Of a stretch of 64,000 nucleotides of DNA, positions 33,773-43,170 are shown piece by piece. Every line of letters starts with the position of its first letter. Within the stretch, counting starts at the first letter, position 1. The stretch spans positions 62,001-126,000 of the forward strand of contig NZ_CP107819.1 in the NCBI RefSeq assembly GCF_036346295.1, written 5' to 3'. The notes beneath the pieces were generated by a model. It was not told the origin of the DNA, made no database searches, and saw nothing but the letters and a program-made list of their open reading frames with translations. A program made the position numbers and the translations under genes. Source of the DNA: Streptomyces sp. NBC_00536. GTDB taxonomy: Bacteria > Actinomycetota > Actinomycetes > Streptomycetales > Streptomycetaceae.

Positions 33773-34210
33773 TCAGAGGGCGGCGAGGACGCACACTGCC
33801 ACGAACACCACCTGGAGGAACGTCCGCGGGACCAGTGCCATGACCGGCTTCCCGTCGAGCGTGAGCCCGGACCGGGCGGCGTGGACGTTGGCGGGGAACA
33901 TCGCCAGCAGCATGACCGTGAGCGCGGCCGCAGCCAGGGAACGGGTCGCAGGAAGCAGCAGGCCGCCCGCTCCGGCCAGTTCGAGCAGGCCGGTGGCCGT
34001 CACCAGCAGGTCCGCCCGGGGCAGCCCAGGCGGGACCATGGCGATCATCTCGGCTCGGCGGCCCGTGAAGTGGGCAACGCCGGTGAGCGTGAACATCAAG
34101 GCCAACGCGACGCACAACGCGGGCTGCCAGCCGTCCAGGGCGGAGAGGCCGAGCAGGCCGGCGAGGCGGGCCAGGATCCAGCCGACGACGAGCACGATCA
34201 AGGGAGCCAT
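33773..34210 (-). CDS. DoxX-like membrane protein
   Basis: 145 residues from ATG 34210, with four hydrophobic segments. The first is MAPLIVLVVGWILARLAGLL; the others include ALCVALALMFTLTGVAHF and LLVTATGLLELAGAGGLLL. The THFTGRR-like VAHFTGRRAEM motif and GLLELAGA are typical of the DoxX/SURF4-like family. Convergent with the ABM gene (stops six bp apart) and divergent from the TetR gene at 34309, which probably controls it. Confidence 0.75.
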   Translation of the reverse strand: MAPLIVLVVGWILARLAGLLGLSALDGWQPALCVALALMFTLTGVAHFTGRRAEMIAMVPPGLPRADLLVTATGLLELAGAGGLLLPATRSLAAAALTVMLLAMFPANVHAARSGLTLDGKPVMALVPRTFLQVVFVAVCVLAAL

Positions 34211-34273
34211 TGCGTGTCCATCCTTCCGATTCCACAATCTTGACACTGGAAAGATTCACGGACCGCGCCCATC

Positions 34274-34301
34274 TTGTCAATGCCTAGATCCAGGCTAGGC
34301 T
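34274..34301. promoter_or_regulatory. Promoter/operator of the TetR gene
   Basis: GCCTAG (34282-34287) and CTAGGC (34295-34300) form a perfect 6-bp dyad with a 7-bp spacer, ending nine bp before ATG 34309. It overlaps a possible promoter with TTGTCA (34274-34279) and TAGGCT (34296-34301), 16 bp apart. The start codon has no ribosome site, so the transcript may be leaderless. A second dyad, AATCTT (34236-34241)/AAGATT (34251-34256), lies between the two divergent starts. Confidence 0.45.
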
Positions 34302-34308
34302 CGATCCC

Positions 34309-34908
34309 ATGACAACCCCCGACTCCGCATCCCACCCCGACGCAGACCGTCAGAGCTACCACCACGGCGACCTTCGCCGCGCGCTCCTGACCGCAGCTGT
34401 CGAGGCCATCGAGGAATCCGGTGCCACCGCGGTGAGCCTGCGCGACCTTGCCCGACGAGCCGGGGTCTCCCATGCCGCGCCCGCCCACCACTTCGGCGAC
34501 AAGGCCGGCCTGCTCACCGCAGTGGCCGTCGAAGGGTTCGACCTGTTCACCGACGCGCTCAACGCCACCTGGGAACGAACCGGCGACTTCGCCGAGGTCG
34601 GCGTCGCCTACGTACGGTTCGGGCTGACCCATCGCGGGCACTTCGAGGTGATGTTCCAGCCCGCCCTGTGCCGCACGGACGCCGCCGACCTGACCGCCGC
34701 CCGGGCCCGCGCGGCCGAGTCACTGCGCAGCGGCGCAGCCCTCCTGGCCGCCCGCACTGAGGATGGGGACGAGCAGATCGCCACGCTGGCGGCCTGGTCA
34801 CTGGTCCACGGGTTCACGGCACTGCGACTCAGCGGCACGCTCCCGCTGCCGCCGGACGCCGACGTCGAGGGCGTGGCCCGGCAGGTCACCAGGCTTCTCC
34901 TCCGGTAG
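34309..34908 (+). CDS. TetR-family regulator
   Basis: 199 residues. The N-terminal TetR HTH is YHHGDLRRALLTAAVEAIEE followed by TAVSLRDLARRAGVSHAAPA and HHFGDKAGLL. The YHHGDLR start and the C-terminal WERTGDFAEVGVAYVRFGLT, HRGHFEVMF belong to the WHG-type (TetR_C_33) ligand domain. It lies divergent from the DoxX-like gene and probably represses it and itself. The ligand is unknown. Confidence 0.88.
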   Translation: MTTPDSASHPDADRQSYHHGDLRRALLTAAVEAIEESGATAVSLRDLARRAGVSHAAPAHHFGDKAGLLTAVAVEGFDLFTDALNATWERTGDFAEVGVAYVRFGLTHRGHFEVMFQPALCRTDAADLTAARARAAESLRSGAALLAARTEDGDEQIATLAAWSLVHGFTALRLSGTLPLPPDADVEGVARQVTRLLLR

Positions 34909-35030
34909 AGCGCGTCACCGTGACTGCGGGCAGTCCGACCCCGGACGGCGTCGGCCCCGCCCCGCTGCGACTGGTCGGGGCCAACGCCATGGACATACGT
35001 AAACCGGGCACCCGGCCGGGGACGTCGGGA

Positions 35031-35963
35031 CTACGGCACGAGGACGATCTTGCCCTGGACCCGGCCGGTTTCACTGAGGTCATGGGCCTTCGCGGCCTCG
35101 GCGAGCGGGAGGGTCTCGGAGATCGTGGGGCGTACGCCGTGGGTGTCGACGAGTTCGGCGAAGGAGGTCAGCACGGCCGGGGTGGGTTCCAGGAAGAACT
35201 CCACGAATCGCACGCCGAGTTCGGCGGCTCGGGCCGTCACCTCGGTGCGGTCCACGCCGACACCGACAACGTCGACCAGGATGCCGCCCCGCTTGAGGGT
35301 GGGCAGGGAACGCGGGCCGTAGTCGTTGCTGACGGTGTCCAGCACCGCGTCGATGCCGCGCAGGGCCGAGAAGTCCTCCACCGTGTAGTCGATCAGCTCG
35401 TCGGCGCCGAGGCCGCGCAGGTAGTCGTGCTTGGCGGCGCGAGCCGTACCGATGACGTACGCTCCCCGGGCCTTGGCGATCTGCACGGCGAGGTGGCCGA
35501 CGCCGCCGGCCGCGCCGTGGATCAGCACCCGCTGGCCGGACCGTACGTCGGAGAGGGTGACGAGGGCCTGGTAGGCGGTGAAGCCGGAGATCGGCAGCGC
35601 GGCGGACCCGACGTGGTCGAGGGTGCGCGGCTTGGGCGCGATCCGGTCTTCGGTCACCACCACGTGGTCGGCATGGCTGCCCTGCGGCGGGACGGTCCAG
35701 CCGTAGACCTCCTCGCCCAACGCGAAGCGGGTCACGCCCTCGCCCATGCCCTCCACCGTGCCGCTGAACTCGTGGCCGAGAACGAACGGCGGCGGGCCGA
35801 AGAAGTCCACCTTGCCGATGCGGACCTTCCAGTCCGCAGGGTTCATACCGGTGGCCCGTACGCGCACCAGGACCTCACCGGGGCCCGGCGAGGGAAGGGG
35901 TATCTCGGCAAGTTCCAGCACGTCGGAGCCGCCGATGGCCTGCTGTGTGATCACTCGTGTCAT
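35031..35963 (-). CDS. Zinc-independent NADP-dependent quinone reductase-type dehydrogenase
   Basis: 310 residues of the medium-chain dehydrogenase/reductase family, quinone oxidoreductase branch. It has the GroES-like domain (PSPGPGEVLVRVRATGMNPA, then FVLGHEFSGTVEGMGEGV) and a Rossmann domain with IHGAAGGVGHLAVQIAKARG. It lacks the zinc-binding Cys cluster, so it is probably a reductase of quinones or enones. ATG 35963 gives the usual MTRVITQQAIGG N-terminus; ATG 35969 is two codons longer. No ribosome site is seen. Divergent from the hydrolase gene at 36061. Confidence 0.87.
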   Translation of the reverse strand: MTRVITQQAIGGSDVLELAEIPLPSPGPGEVLVRVRATGMNPADWKVRIGKVDFFGPPPFVLGHEFSGTVEGMGEGVTRFALGEEVYGWTVPPQGSHADHVVVTEDRIAPKPRTLDHVGSAALPISGFTAYQALVTLSDVRSGQRVLIHGAAGGVGHLAVQIAKARGAYVIGTARAAKHDYLRGLGADELIDYTVEDFSALRGIDAVLDTVSNDYGPRSLPTLKRGGILVDVVGVGVDRTEVTARAAELGVRFVEFFLEPTPAVLTSFAELVDTHGVRPTISETLPLAEAAKAHDLSETGRVQGKIVLVP

Positions 35964-35969
35964 CGTCAT

Positions 35970-35983
35970 GCAGAACATTCTGC
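35970..35983. promoter_or_regulatory. 14-bp dyad at the start of the quinone reductase gene
   Basis: GCAGAA (35970-35975) and TTCTGC (35978-35983) form a 6-bp inverted repeat with a 2-bp spacer, seven bases from the start codon at 35963. It is a plausible operator for a local regulator, but the evidence is only symmetry and position. Confidence 0.3.
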
Positions 35984-36060
35984 GCTTGATGATCATGAGA
36001 GAGAAGAGATGGCGGAGTTCTTCGCCGACACCGCGCGGATCATGGAGTTAGGGTGCCCGT

Positions 36061-36894
36061 ATGAACGCCATGACCCTGCGCGGTACCACCCTCCACTACG
36101 ACGACTTCGGACCGTCAACAGGTGCGCCCGTGCTCCTGGTTCACGGCCACCCCTTCGACCGCACCATGTGGGCGCCCCAGGCCGAGGCGCTGAGCGGGGC
36201 CGGCTACCGGGTGATCACCCCGGACCTGCGCGGCTACGGGCTCAGCGGGGTCACCCCGGGCAAGGTGTTGCTCTCCGACTTCGCCGACGACCTCGCCGCG
36301 CTCCTCGGCCACCTGGGCATCGACCGCGCGGTGGTCGGCGGCGTCTCGATGGGCGGTCAGATCGCCATGGAGTTCCGCCATCGTCACCCGGGGCGGGTGC
36401 GCGCCCTCGTCCTGTCCGACACCTCTGCCCCCGCCGAGACCGAGGACGGCAAGGAGTTCCGCAATCGCCTGGCCGACCGGCTCCTCGCCGAGGGCATGGA
36501 CGGCTACGCGGGTGAGGTGATCGACAAGATGCTCGCCGCGTACAACGTCGACACGATGCCGGACGTGGCCGAGCGCGTGCTGTCCATGATGCGCGCCACC
36601 GACCCCCGCGGCGCCGCCGCCGCGTTGCGCGGGCGGGCTGAACGTCGGGACTACCGCGACACGTTGCCCGCCGTCCGGGAGCCGGTACTGATCGTCGTCG
36701 GGGCGGACGACGTGTACACCACCGTCGCGGACGCCGAGGCGATCCGGCGCCTGGTCCCCCACGCCTCCCTGGCCGTCATCGAGAAGGCCGGCCACCTGCC
36801 CGGCGCCGAACAGCCCGAGCGCTTCAACGCCGTACTGCTCGACTTCCTCACCACCCTGCCGCCGTGCCCGCGCCCGGAGGCCTCGCCGTCGTAG
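36061..36894 (+). CDS. Alpha/beta hydrolase
   Basis: 277 residues. The oxyanion-hole motif is HGHPFDRTMW (residues 29-38). The nucleophile elbow is GVSMGGQIAM, with Ser near residue 100, and the catalytic His is in the C-terminal EKAGHLPGAEQP. The acid lies in IVVGADDVYTTVA. This is the standard lipase/esterase/perhydrolase fold; the substrate cannot be told. ATG 36061 is used (ATG 36070 is the alternative). It is divergent from the quinone reductase gene. Confidence 0.87.
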   Translation: MNAMTLRGTTLHYDDFGPSTGAPVLLVHGHPFDRTMWAPQAEALSGAGYRVITPDLRGYGLSGVTPGKVLLSDFADDLAALLGHLGIDRAVVGGVSMGGQIAMEFRHRHPGRVRALVLSDTSAPAETEDGKEFRNRLADRLLAEGMDGYAGEVIDKMLAAYNVDTMPDVAERVLSMMRATDPRGAAAALRGRAERRDYRDTLPAVREPVLIVVGADDVYTTVADAEAIRRLVPHASLAVIEKAGHLPGAEQPERFNAVLLDFLTTLPPCPRPEASPS

Positions 36895-37051
36895 CGGTGG
36901 CGCACAGTGCACCGGATTCCGGGTCGCGCCCGGGTCCGTACGGCCAAGGAAGTTGAATCTGCGCCTAGTTCAGGATGCGGCGACGAGTTGGCGGTGCTGT
37001 GATGGAAGGAAGAGTGATGGACCAACCAAGGCACCAGTGGAGATGGTCGCA

Positions 37052-37327
37052 ATGGCTTCCTTCAAGCTCGGAGATCCCGTTGAGCAGGAGCGGAGGGGAC
37101 TGACGAAGTTCTCCTCCGGGTCCGCGGCGGCGGCGCCCCCCGTCGTCCTGCGTGTCCAGCCCGAGTCCTACATCCGCCTCCAGACCCCGGAAGAGTTGCG
37201 GGCCTGGGAAGAAGGCGTTCGCGCCACGACGGGCCTCAGGATCGATGCCAGCGCCATGGCGGGCTCGGCATCCGAGTCCTGTTCGTGCGGTTGCAGCGAT
37301 GACTGCTGCGTGGACTGTCCCGAGTAA
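37052..37327 (+). CDS. Cys-rich ribosomal peptide precursor (candidate)
   Basis: 91 residues from ATG 37052, which has TGGAG about nine bases upstream; ATG 37043 has the same site too close. Residues 1-70 are leader-like, with a charged helical stretch (YIRLQTPEELRAWEEGVRAT). The C-terminal region (SASESCSCGCSDDCCVDCPE) has six Cys (77, 79, 81, 85, 86, 89), four acidic residues from 83 to 91, and several Ser. The gene overlaps the ATP-grasp ligase gene by one base (TAATG). Leader plus short hydrophilic core next to a graspetide-type ATP-grasp enzyme is the expected layout of an ester- or amide-crosslinked RiPP. A metallothionein-like metal-binding core is the alternative. Confidence 0.65.
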   Translation: MASFKLGDPVEQERRGLTKFSSGSAAAAPPVVLRVQPESYIRLQTPEELRAWEEGVRATTGLRIDASAMAGSASESCSCGCSDDCCVDCPE

Positions 37328-38262
37328 TGATCCTCACCGTCTCGATCAAGGACGATCTGCACACACTCGCCATCCGGGAGGCCGCTGCCCGCCGCCACTA
37401 CAGGCCGTTCCACGTCGTCGAATGCGACCGGATCAGCGGACAGCCCAGCCTCAGCTGGAGTTCACACGGGGACTCGCCCGCCACGGTTCTGACCTCCGAA
37501 GGGACCGCGGTAGCGCTGGAGGACGTCTCGGTGCTGTGGTGGCGGAGGATGAGGGCGAACCAGCAGACCTCCGCCCCCGCGGCGAGCGACCACGAGCGAC
37601 GGCTGGTCAACAACGACTGCCGTGGAGCGCTCAGCGGCATGCTGGCGGCCGCCTTCGCAGGCCGGTGGGTGTCGTCCCCGGAGGCGACCGACCGTGCGGC
37701 GGACAAGCTCTACCAGCTCGCCGTGGCACGCGCGGAAGGCTTCCGGGTACCGCGCACCCTCGTGTCGCAGTCGCGCCTGGAGGTGATCGAGTTCGTCCGC
37801 CACACCGGCCGGGTCATCGTCAAGCCGGTGCTGGGGGCCAGCGGGCCGCTGATGTTCACTCAGTACCTGGACGACCCGTCCTCGATTCCCGAGGAGTCCT
37901 TCCGGGTGTGCCCCGCCGTCTACCAGGAATACATTCCTGGCCGGCGTCACATCAGGCTCAACTGCTTCGGTGAGGACATGTGTGCGGCCCTCATCGAAAC
38001 GGACAGCCTCGACTGGCGCCCCGACCTGAACGTCCCCATCTCCAAGTGGGAGGTCCCGGAACCACTGGCCCGGCGGGTCACGGCAGTCCTGCGGCGGCTC
38101 GGCCTGCGCATGGGGATCATCGACATCAAACTGACGCCCGACGGCGAACCGGTATGGCTGGAGGTCAACCCTCAGGGGCAGTTCCTCTTCCTGGAGCCCC
38201 TCCTGGGCGAACCACTGGCCGACCGCTTCCTGGACTTCCTCATCTCGGAGGCCACGGTCTGA
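37327..38262 (+). CDS. Graspetide-type ATP-grasp peptide ligase
   Basis: 311 residues of the ATP-grasp family branch that includes MvdD and TgmB. The N-terminal third contains VSVLWWRRMRAN, typical of these peptide macrocyclases. The ATP-grasp core has TDRAADKLYQLAVARAEGFR, VIVKPVLGASGPLMFTQYL and the metal-binding WLEVNPQGQFLFLEPLLG near the C-terminus. In the family the enzyme activates Asp/Glu carboxylates of the precursor with ATP and joins them to Ser/Thr hydroxyls or Lys amines. Its start overlaps the precursor stop by one base, giving translational coupling. No protease, transporter or second maturase is adjacent, so this would be a minimal two-gene system. Enzyme identification is good; its chemistry on a Cys-rich core is inferred. 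Confidence 0.82.
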   Translation: MILTVSIKDDLHTLAIREAAARRHYRPFHVVECDRISGQPSLSWSSHGDSPATVLTSEGTAVALEDVSVLWWRRMRANQQTSAPAASDHERRLVNNDCRGALSGMLAAAFAGRWVSSPEATDRAADKLYQLAVARAEGFRVPRTLVSQSRLEVIEFVRHTGRVIVKPVLGASGPLMFTQYLDDPSSIPEESFRVCPAVYQEYIPGRRHIRLNCFGEDMCAALIETDSLDWRPDLNVPISKWEVPEPLARRVTAVLRRLGLRMGIIDIKLTPDGEPVWLEVNPQGQFLFLEPLLGEPLADRFLDFLISEATV

Positions 38263-38328
38263 CCGACCGGGTGCCGTGACCAGACCGCCCAAGAGCAGCC
38301 CGAACCAGAAGACCTAACGGAGTCCCTA

Positions 38329-40545
<2,217 letters not shown>

Positions 40546-40564
40546 TCAACCCAGGGGAACCGAC

Positions 40565-40906
40565 ATGACTGATCTGGACTCGCTGCGGGCAAGCCTCGCG
40601 TCAGGTGAGCACGAGTTCGCCGACACCTTGGCCTTCGTCTCCGCGCACTACGCGTATCAGCCGCAGGCGTTCCGCAACGGGGACGTGGAGAATGCCGCGG
40701 GTGAGAACGAGGGTTCCTGCAAGACGCTGGGACTGGCCCTGCTGGAAGGGCTGAGCGACCAAGAGGCGCTGCTGGCGTTCGGTGAGCACTACCGCAGTGT
40801 GGTGGCGACGCCGACCGGCACGGATCACGCCAACATCCGCAACCTCATGGCCCACGGCCTGGCAGGCGTGAGCTTCACCGGGCAGCCGTTGGCCCGCACG
40901 AGCTGA
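40565..40906 (+). CDS. HopJ-family protein
   Basis: 113 residues. AGGGGAA lies at a good distance from ATG 40565. The sequence follows the HopJ (PF08888-type) pattern: EFADTLAFVSAHYAYQPQAF, RNGDVENAAGENEGSCKTLG, LALLEGLSDQEALLAFGEHY and the terminal GTDHANIRNLMAHGLAGVSF. HopJ was named from a Pseudomonas type III effector, but free-standing homologues in many bacteria are not secreted effectors and have no proven activity. No secretion apparatus is nearby. Divergent from the ligase gene. Confidence 0.8.
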   Translation: MTDLDSLRASLASGEHEFADTLAFVSAHYAYQPQAFRNGDVENAAGENEGSCKTLGLALLEGLSDQEALLAFGEHYRSVVATPTGTDHANIRNLMAHGLAGVSFTGQPLARTS

Positions 40907-40972
40907 ACAGCGAAATCATCGGAATCCGGGCGCGCCCCAAAGGTCACGTCCACGCGGCGCCCACCGCGGCTC

Positions 40973-41650
40973 TCAGGCCGCGTCCGGCTCGCGGCGGACG
41001 GCGACCGGGGCGGAGCGGGTGATCTCCTCGCGGAGCGCGTTCACGGCCTCGCGCAGTACGTCGGCTCCCACGATGTTCAGCAGGAGGATGCCGAGGGCGT
41101 ACGACTTCTGGGCATCGGTCATGGAGCTGTCCGCGAGCGCCCGTACCGCCTCGCCCAGTTCCTTCTGCTCGTCCGTCGAGCCGTTCTGCAGCAGGGCCAG
41201 GCAGAAGGCGGGCAGGGCCAGGTGCGCCTTGTCGAATGAAATGTCCCGCATGATCGTCGAGACCTCGCGGGAGCGCGCCCCGGCCCGCGTACGGTCGACA
41301 CCGCGGTCCGCGGCGGTGAGCAGGACCGCGAGCACCGTACTCGGGCCGACCCCGACGTCCTGGTCGCCGACCCGGACGTTCAGCAGTGAGCTGCGGAAGA
41401 GCGCGAGCGCCCCGAACCCCGCCACCACCACCTGCGCGACCGCCACACTGCCCGGGTCGCTCGCGCCGAAGGTCCAGTGGAAGGTCTGTGCGAGCAGCAG
41501 CGCTCCCCCCGCGGCGGCTCCGTTGATCCCGGCGTAGAACCAGGCGCTCACCACGGTCAGCAGGGCTGACGGTGTGTCGCGGTAGCGCGACACCAACTCG
41601 GCTGTTCCCACGAGCACTCCGAGTCCCCAGACAACGGCGTACGCGTACAT
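40973..41650 (-). CDS. Membrane protein of unknown function
   Basis: 225 residues from ATG 41650, with GAGGGGGA just upstream. The N-terminal half has three to four hydrophobic segments (MYAYAVVWGLGVLVGTAELV, ALLTVVSAWFYAGINGAAAG, VAVAQVVVAGFGALALF). The second half is soluble and charged, with DVGVGPSTVLAVLLTAADRG and LALPAFCLALLQNGSTDEQK. No family was recognised. It is transcribed toward the HopJ gene and lies next to the small HTH gene (71 bp apart) and the kinase genes, so it may belong to the kinase cluster as a membrane sensor or target. Confidence 0.6.
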   Translation of the reverse strand: MYAYAVVWGLGVLVGTAELVSRYRDTPSALLTVVSAWFYAGINGAAAGGALLLAQTFHWTFGASDPGSVAVAQVVVAGFGALALFRSSLLNVRVGDQDVGVGPSTVLAVLLTAADRGVDRTRAGARSREVSTIMRDISFDKAHLALPAFCLALLQNGSTDEQKELGEAVRALADSSMTDAQKSYALGILLLNIVGADVLREAVNALREEITRSAPVAVRREPDAA

Positions 41651-41721
41651 CGTCCCCCTCGATCGCTCCTGCTCCACTGAGCCGGCGCGCCACCGGGCCG
41701 CCGTGCCGCCGCGATGCCGCG

Positions 41722-42057
41722 TTACGTCGCTTCGGTGAAGCCCGCCCCGCGCTCGGTCAGCTCCACGATGTCGTCGGCGCCGTCCGTCCGCAGTGCCACC
41801 AGTTCCCGCTCCGTGAGGCGGACCAGTTCCTGCGCGATGTCCAGGGTGCTGAGCCCCAGCACGCGCCGTACGTCCTCCAGCCGCATCGGACCCCGTTCCG
41901 CGAGCAGGCGCAGCAGTCTCAGGCCCTTGCCCGTTACCGCGTCCGGGCTCTGTGCGGACGGGCTCTGCGCGGACGAGCCGTCCGACCGGCCCGCTCTGGC
42001 ACGGTCGGCCGTGTTGAGGAAGGTGCTGAACGGATCAGCGGACTCTGGCTGCGGCAT
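41722..42057 (-). CDS. Small winged-helix protein
   Basis: 111 residues from ATG 42057, which is preceded by AAGGAGG. The N-terminal 40 residues are low-complexity, Ser/Ala-rich. From residue 45 LLRLLAERGPMRLEDVRRVL, GLSTLDIAQELVRLTERELV and LRTDGADDIVELTERGAGF read as a winged helix with a helix-turn-helix. It is divergent from the kinase gene at 42219 and followed on the same strand by the membrane protein gene. It may regulate or act with the kinases. Confidence 0.6.
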   Translation of the reverse strand: MPQPESADPFSTFLNTADRARAGRSDGSSAQSPSAQSPDAVTGKGLRLLRLLAERGPMRLEDVRRVLGLSTLDIAQELVRLTERELVALRTDGADDIVELTERGAGFTEAT

Positions 42058-42218
42058 TCGACCTCCTTGCGTCACCGGGTGCGGCACTCCGCGTCTCCGT
42101 CTCCATGATGCCCTGTCGCGAACGACTGATTCCAGACCGGTTCCTTTCTCCACGACACGAGTTGAGTACGTTGGGTATGCACGGAAAGCAGTCTGGCGGT
42201 CCGTCAGGGGGAACGGTC

Positions 42219-43076
42219 GTGGCAGAAGAGGGTCTTGCGACGTTCGGTGCGTGGGTGGTCGAACGGGAGCTGGGGCGCGGCTCCATGGGCGTGGTCTACG
42301 CCGTGTTCGACCGGGGAAGCGGTGAGCGCCGCGCGTTGAAGACCCTGCGCTCCGACGGTCCGCAGCCGTCGGCCGAGGCGCTCGCCCTCTTCGAGCGGGA
42401 GGTCCGGATCTGCACGGAACTCCGGCACCCCCACCTGGTCCGTCTGGACGGCTCCGGGCACACGGGCGCCGTCCACTGGCTGGTCATGGAGCTGTGCGAG
42501 GGCGGTTCGCTGATGGATCTCGTCCGTACGGGCGGGCCGCTCCCCGCGGCCCGGGCGGTGCCCCTCGTCGTTGACGTACTCGACGGCCTCACGTACGCCC
42601 ATGAGGTACGGGGCGCCGTGCACCGCGACATCAAACCGCAGAACATCCTGCTGGGCCCGGGTACGGAGAGCACGGCGGCCAGCCGACCGGTGGCGAAGAT
42701 CGCCGACTTCGGTCTGGCCAAGGCGTACGCGACAGCGGGGCTCAGCGGTCTGACCGCGACCGGATCGGTCTCGGGAACGCCCGCGTTCATGCCCCGCGCA
42801 CAGCTCGTCAACTACAAGTACGCCCAGCCCCATGTGGACGTCTGGGCGACGGCCGCCACGCTGTACTTCCTTCTGACGGGCCACACGCCCCGGGACTTTC
42901 CCGTCGGCCGCGACCCCTGGCTGACCGTCACCACCACGGCGGCCGTGCCGGTCGGGGAGCGGGGGGTCCCGCTCCCCGACCGGCTGGAACGGGTCCTCGA
43001 CCGGGCGCTGCGCGACGGCCCCGAGCCGGAATTCCGCACCGCTGACGCCTTCAAGAAGGCCCTTCAGGCCACCTGA
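42219..43076 (+). CDS. Serine/threonine protein kinase
   Basis: 285 residues from GTG 42219, chosen because AGGGGGA (42206-42212) lies six bases upstream; ATG 42177 would add 14 codons. Motifs: glycine loop GRGSMGVV (19-26), ATP lysine K41, HRDIKPQN (135-142), DFG (163-165) and GTPAFMPRAQ in the activation segment. This is a complete Hanks-type catalytic core with no membrane anchor or sensor domain, so it is soluble. It lies 94 bp upstream of the second kinase and is probably co-transcribed with it, and divergent from the winged-helix gene. Confidence 0.88.
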   Translation: MAEEGLATFGAWVVERELGRGSMGVVYAVFDRGSGERRALKTLRSDGPQPSAEALALFEREVRICTELRHPHLVRLDGSGHTGAVHWLVMELCEGGSLMDLVRTGGPLPAARAVPLVVDVLDGLTYAHEVRGAVHRDIKPQNILLGPGTESTAASRPVAKIADFGLAKAYATAGLSGLTATGSVSGTPAFMPRAQLVNYKYAQPHVDVWATAATLYFLLTGHTPRDFPVGRDPWLTVTTTAAVPVGERGVPLPDRLERVLDRALRDGPEPEFRTADAFKKALQAT

Positions 43077-43170
43077 GCCCCACTCCTACGACGCACGGCA
43101 CGGTGCGGCACGGCGCGCACCGCAGACGGCACACGGCACACGGCACACGGCGGACATGGAGGAGGCCGGG

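Noticed and set aside
43127..43152. CGGCACA repeats near the second kinase start considered as regulatory
   Set aside because: They are a short slippage-type repeat immediately upstream of the coding start, without dyad symmetry or spacing typical of operators.
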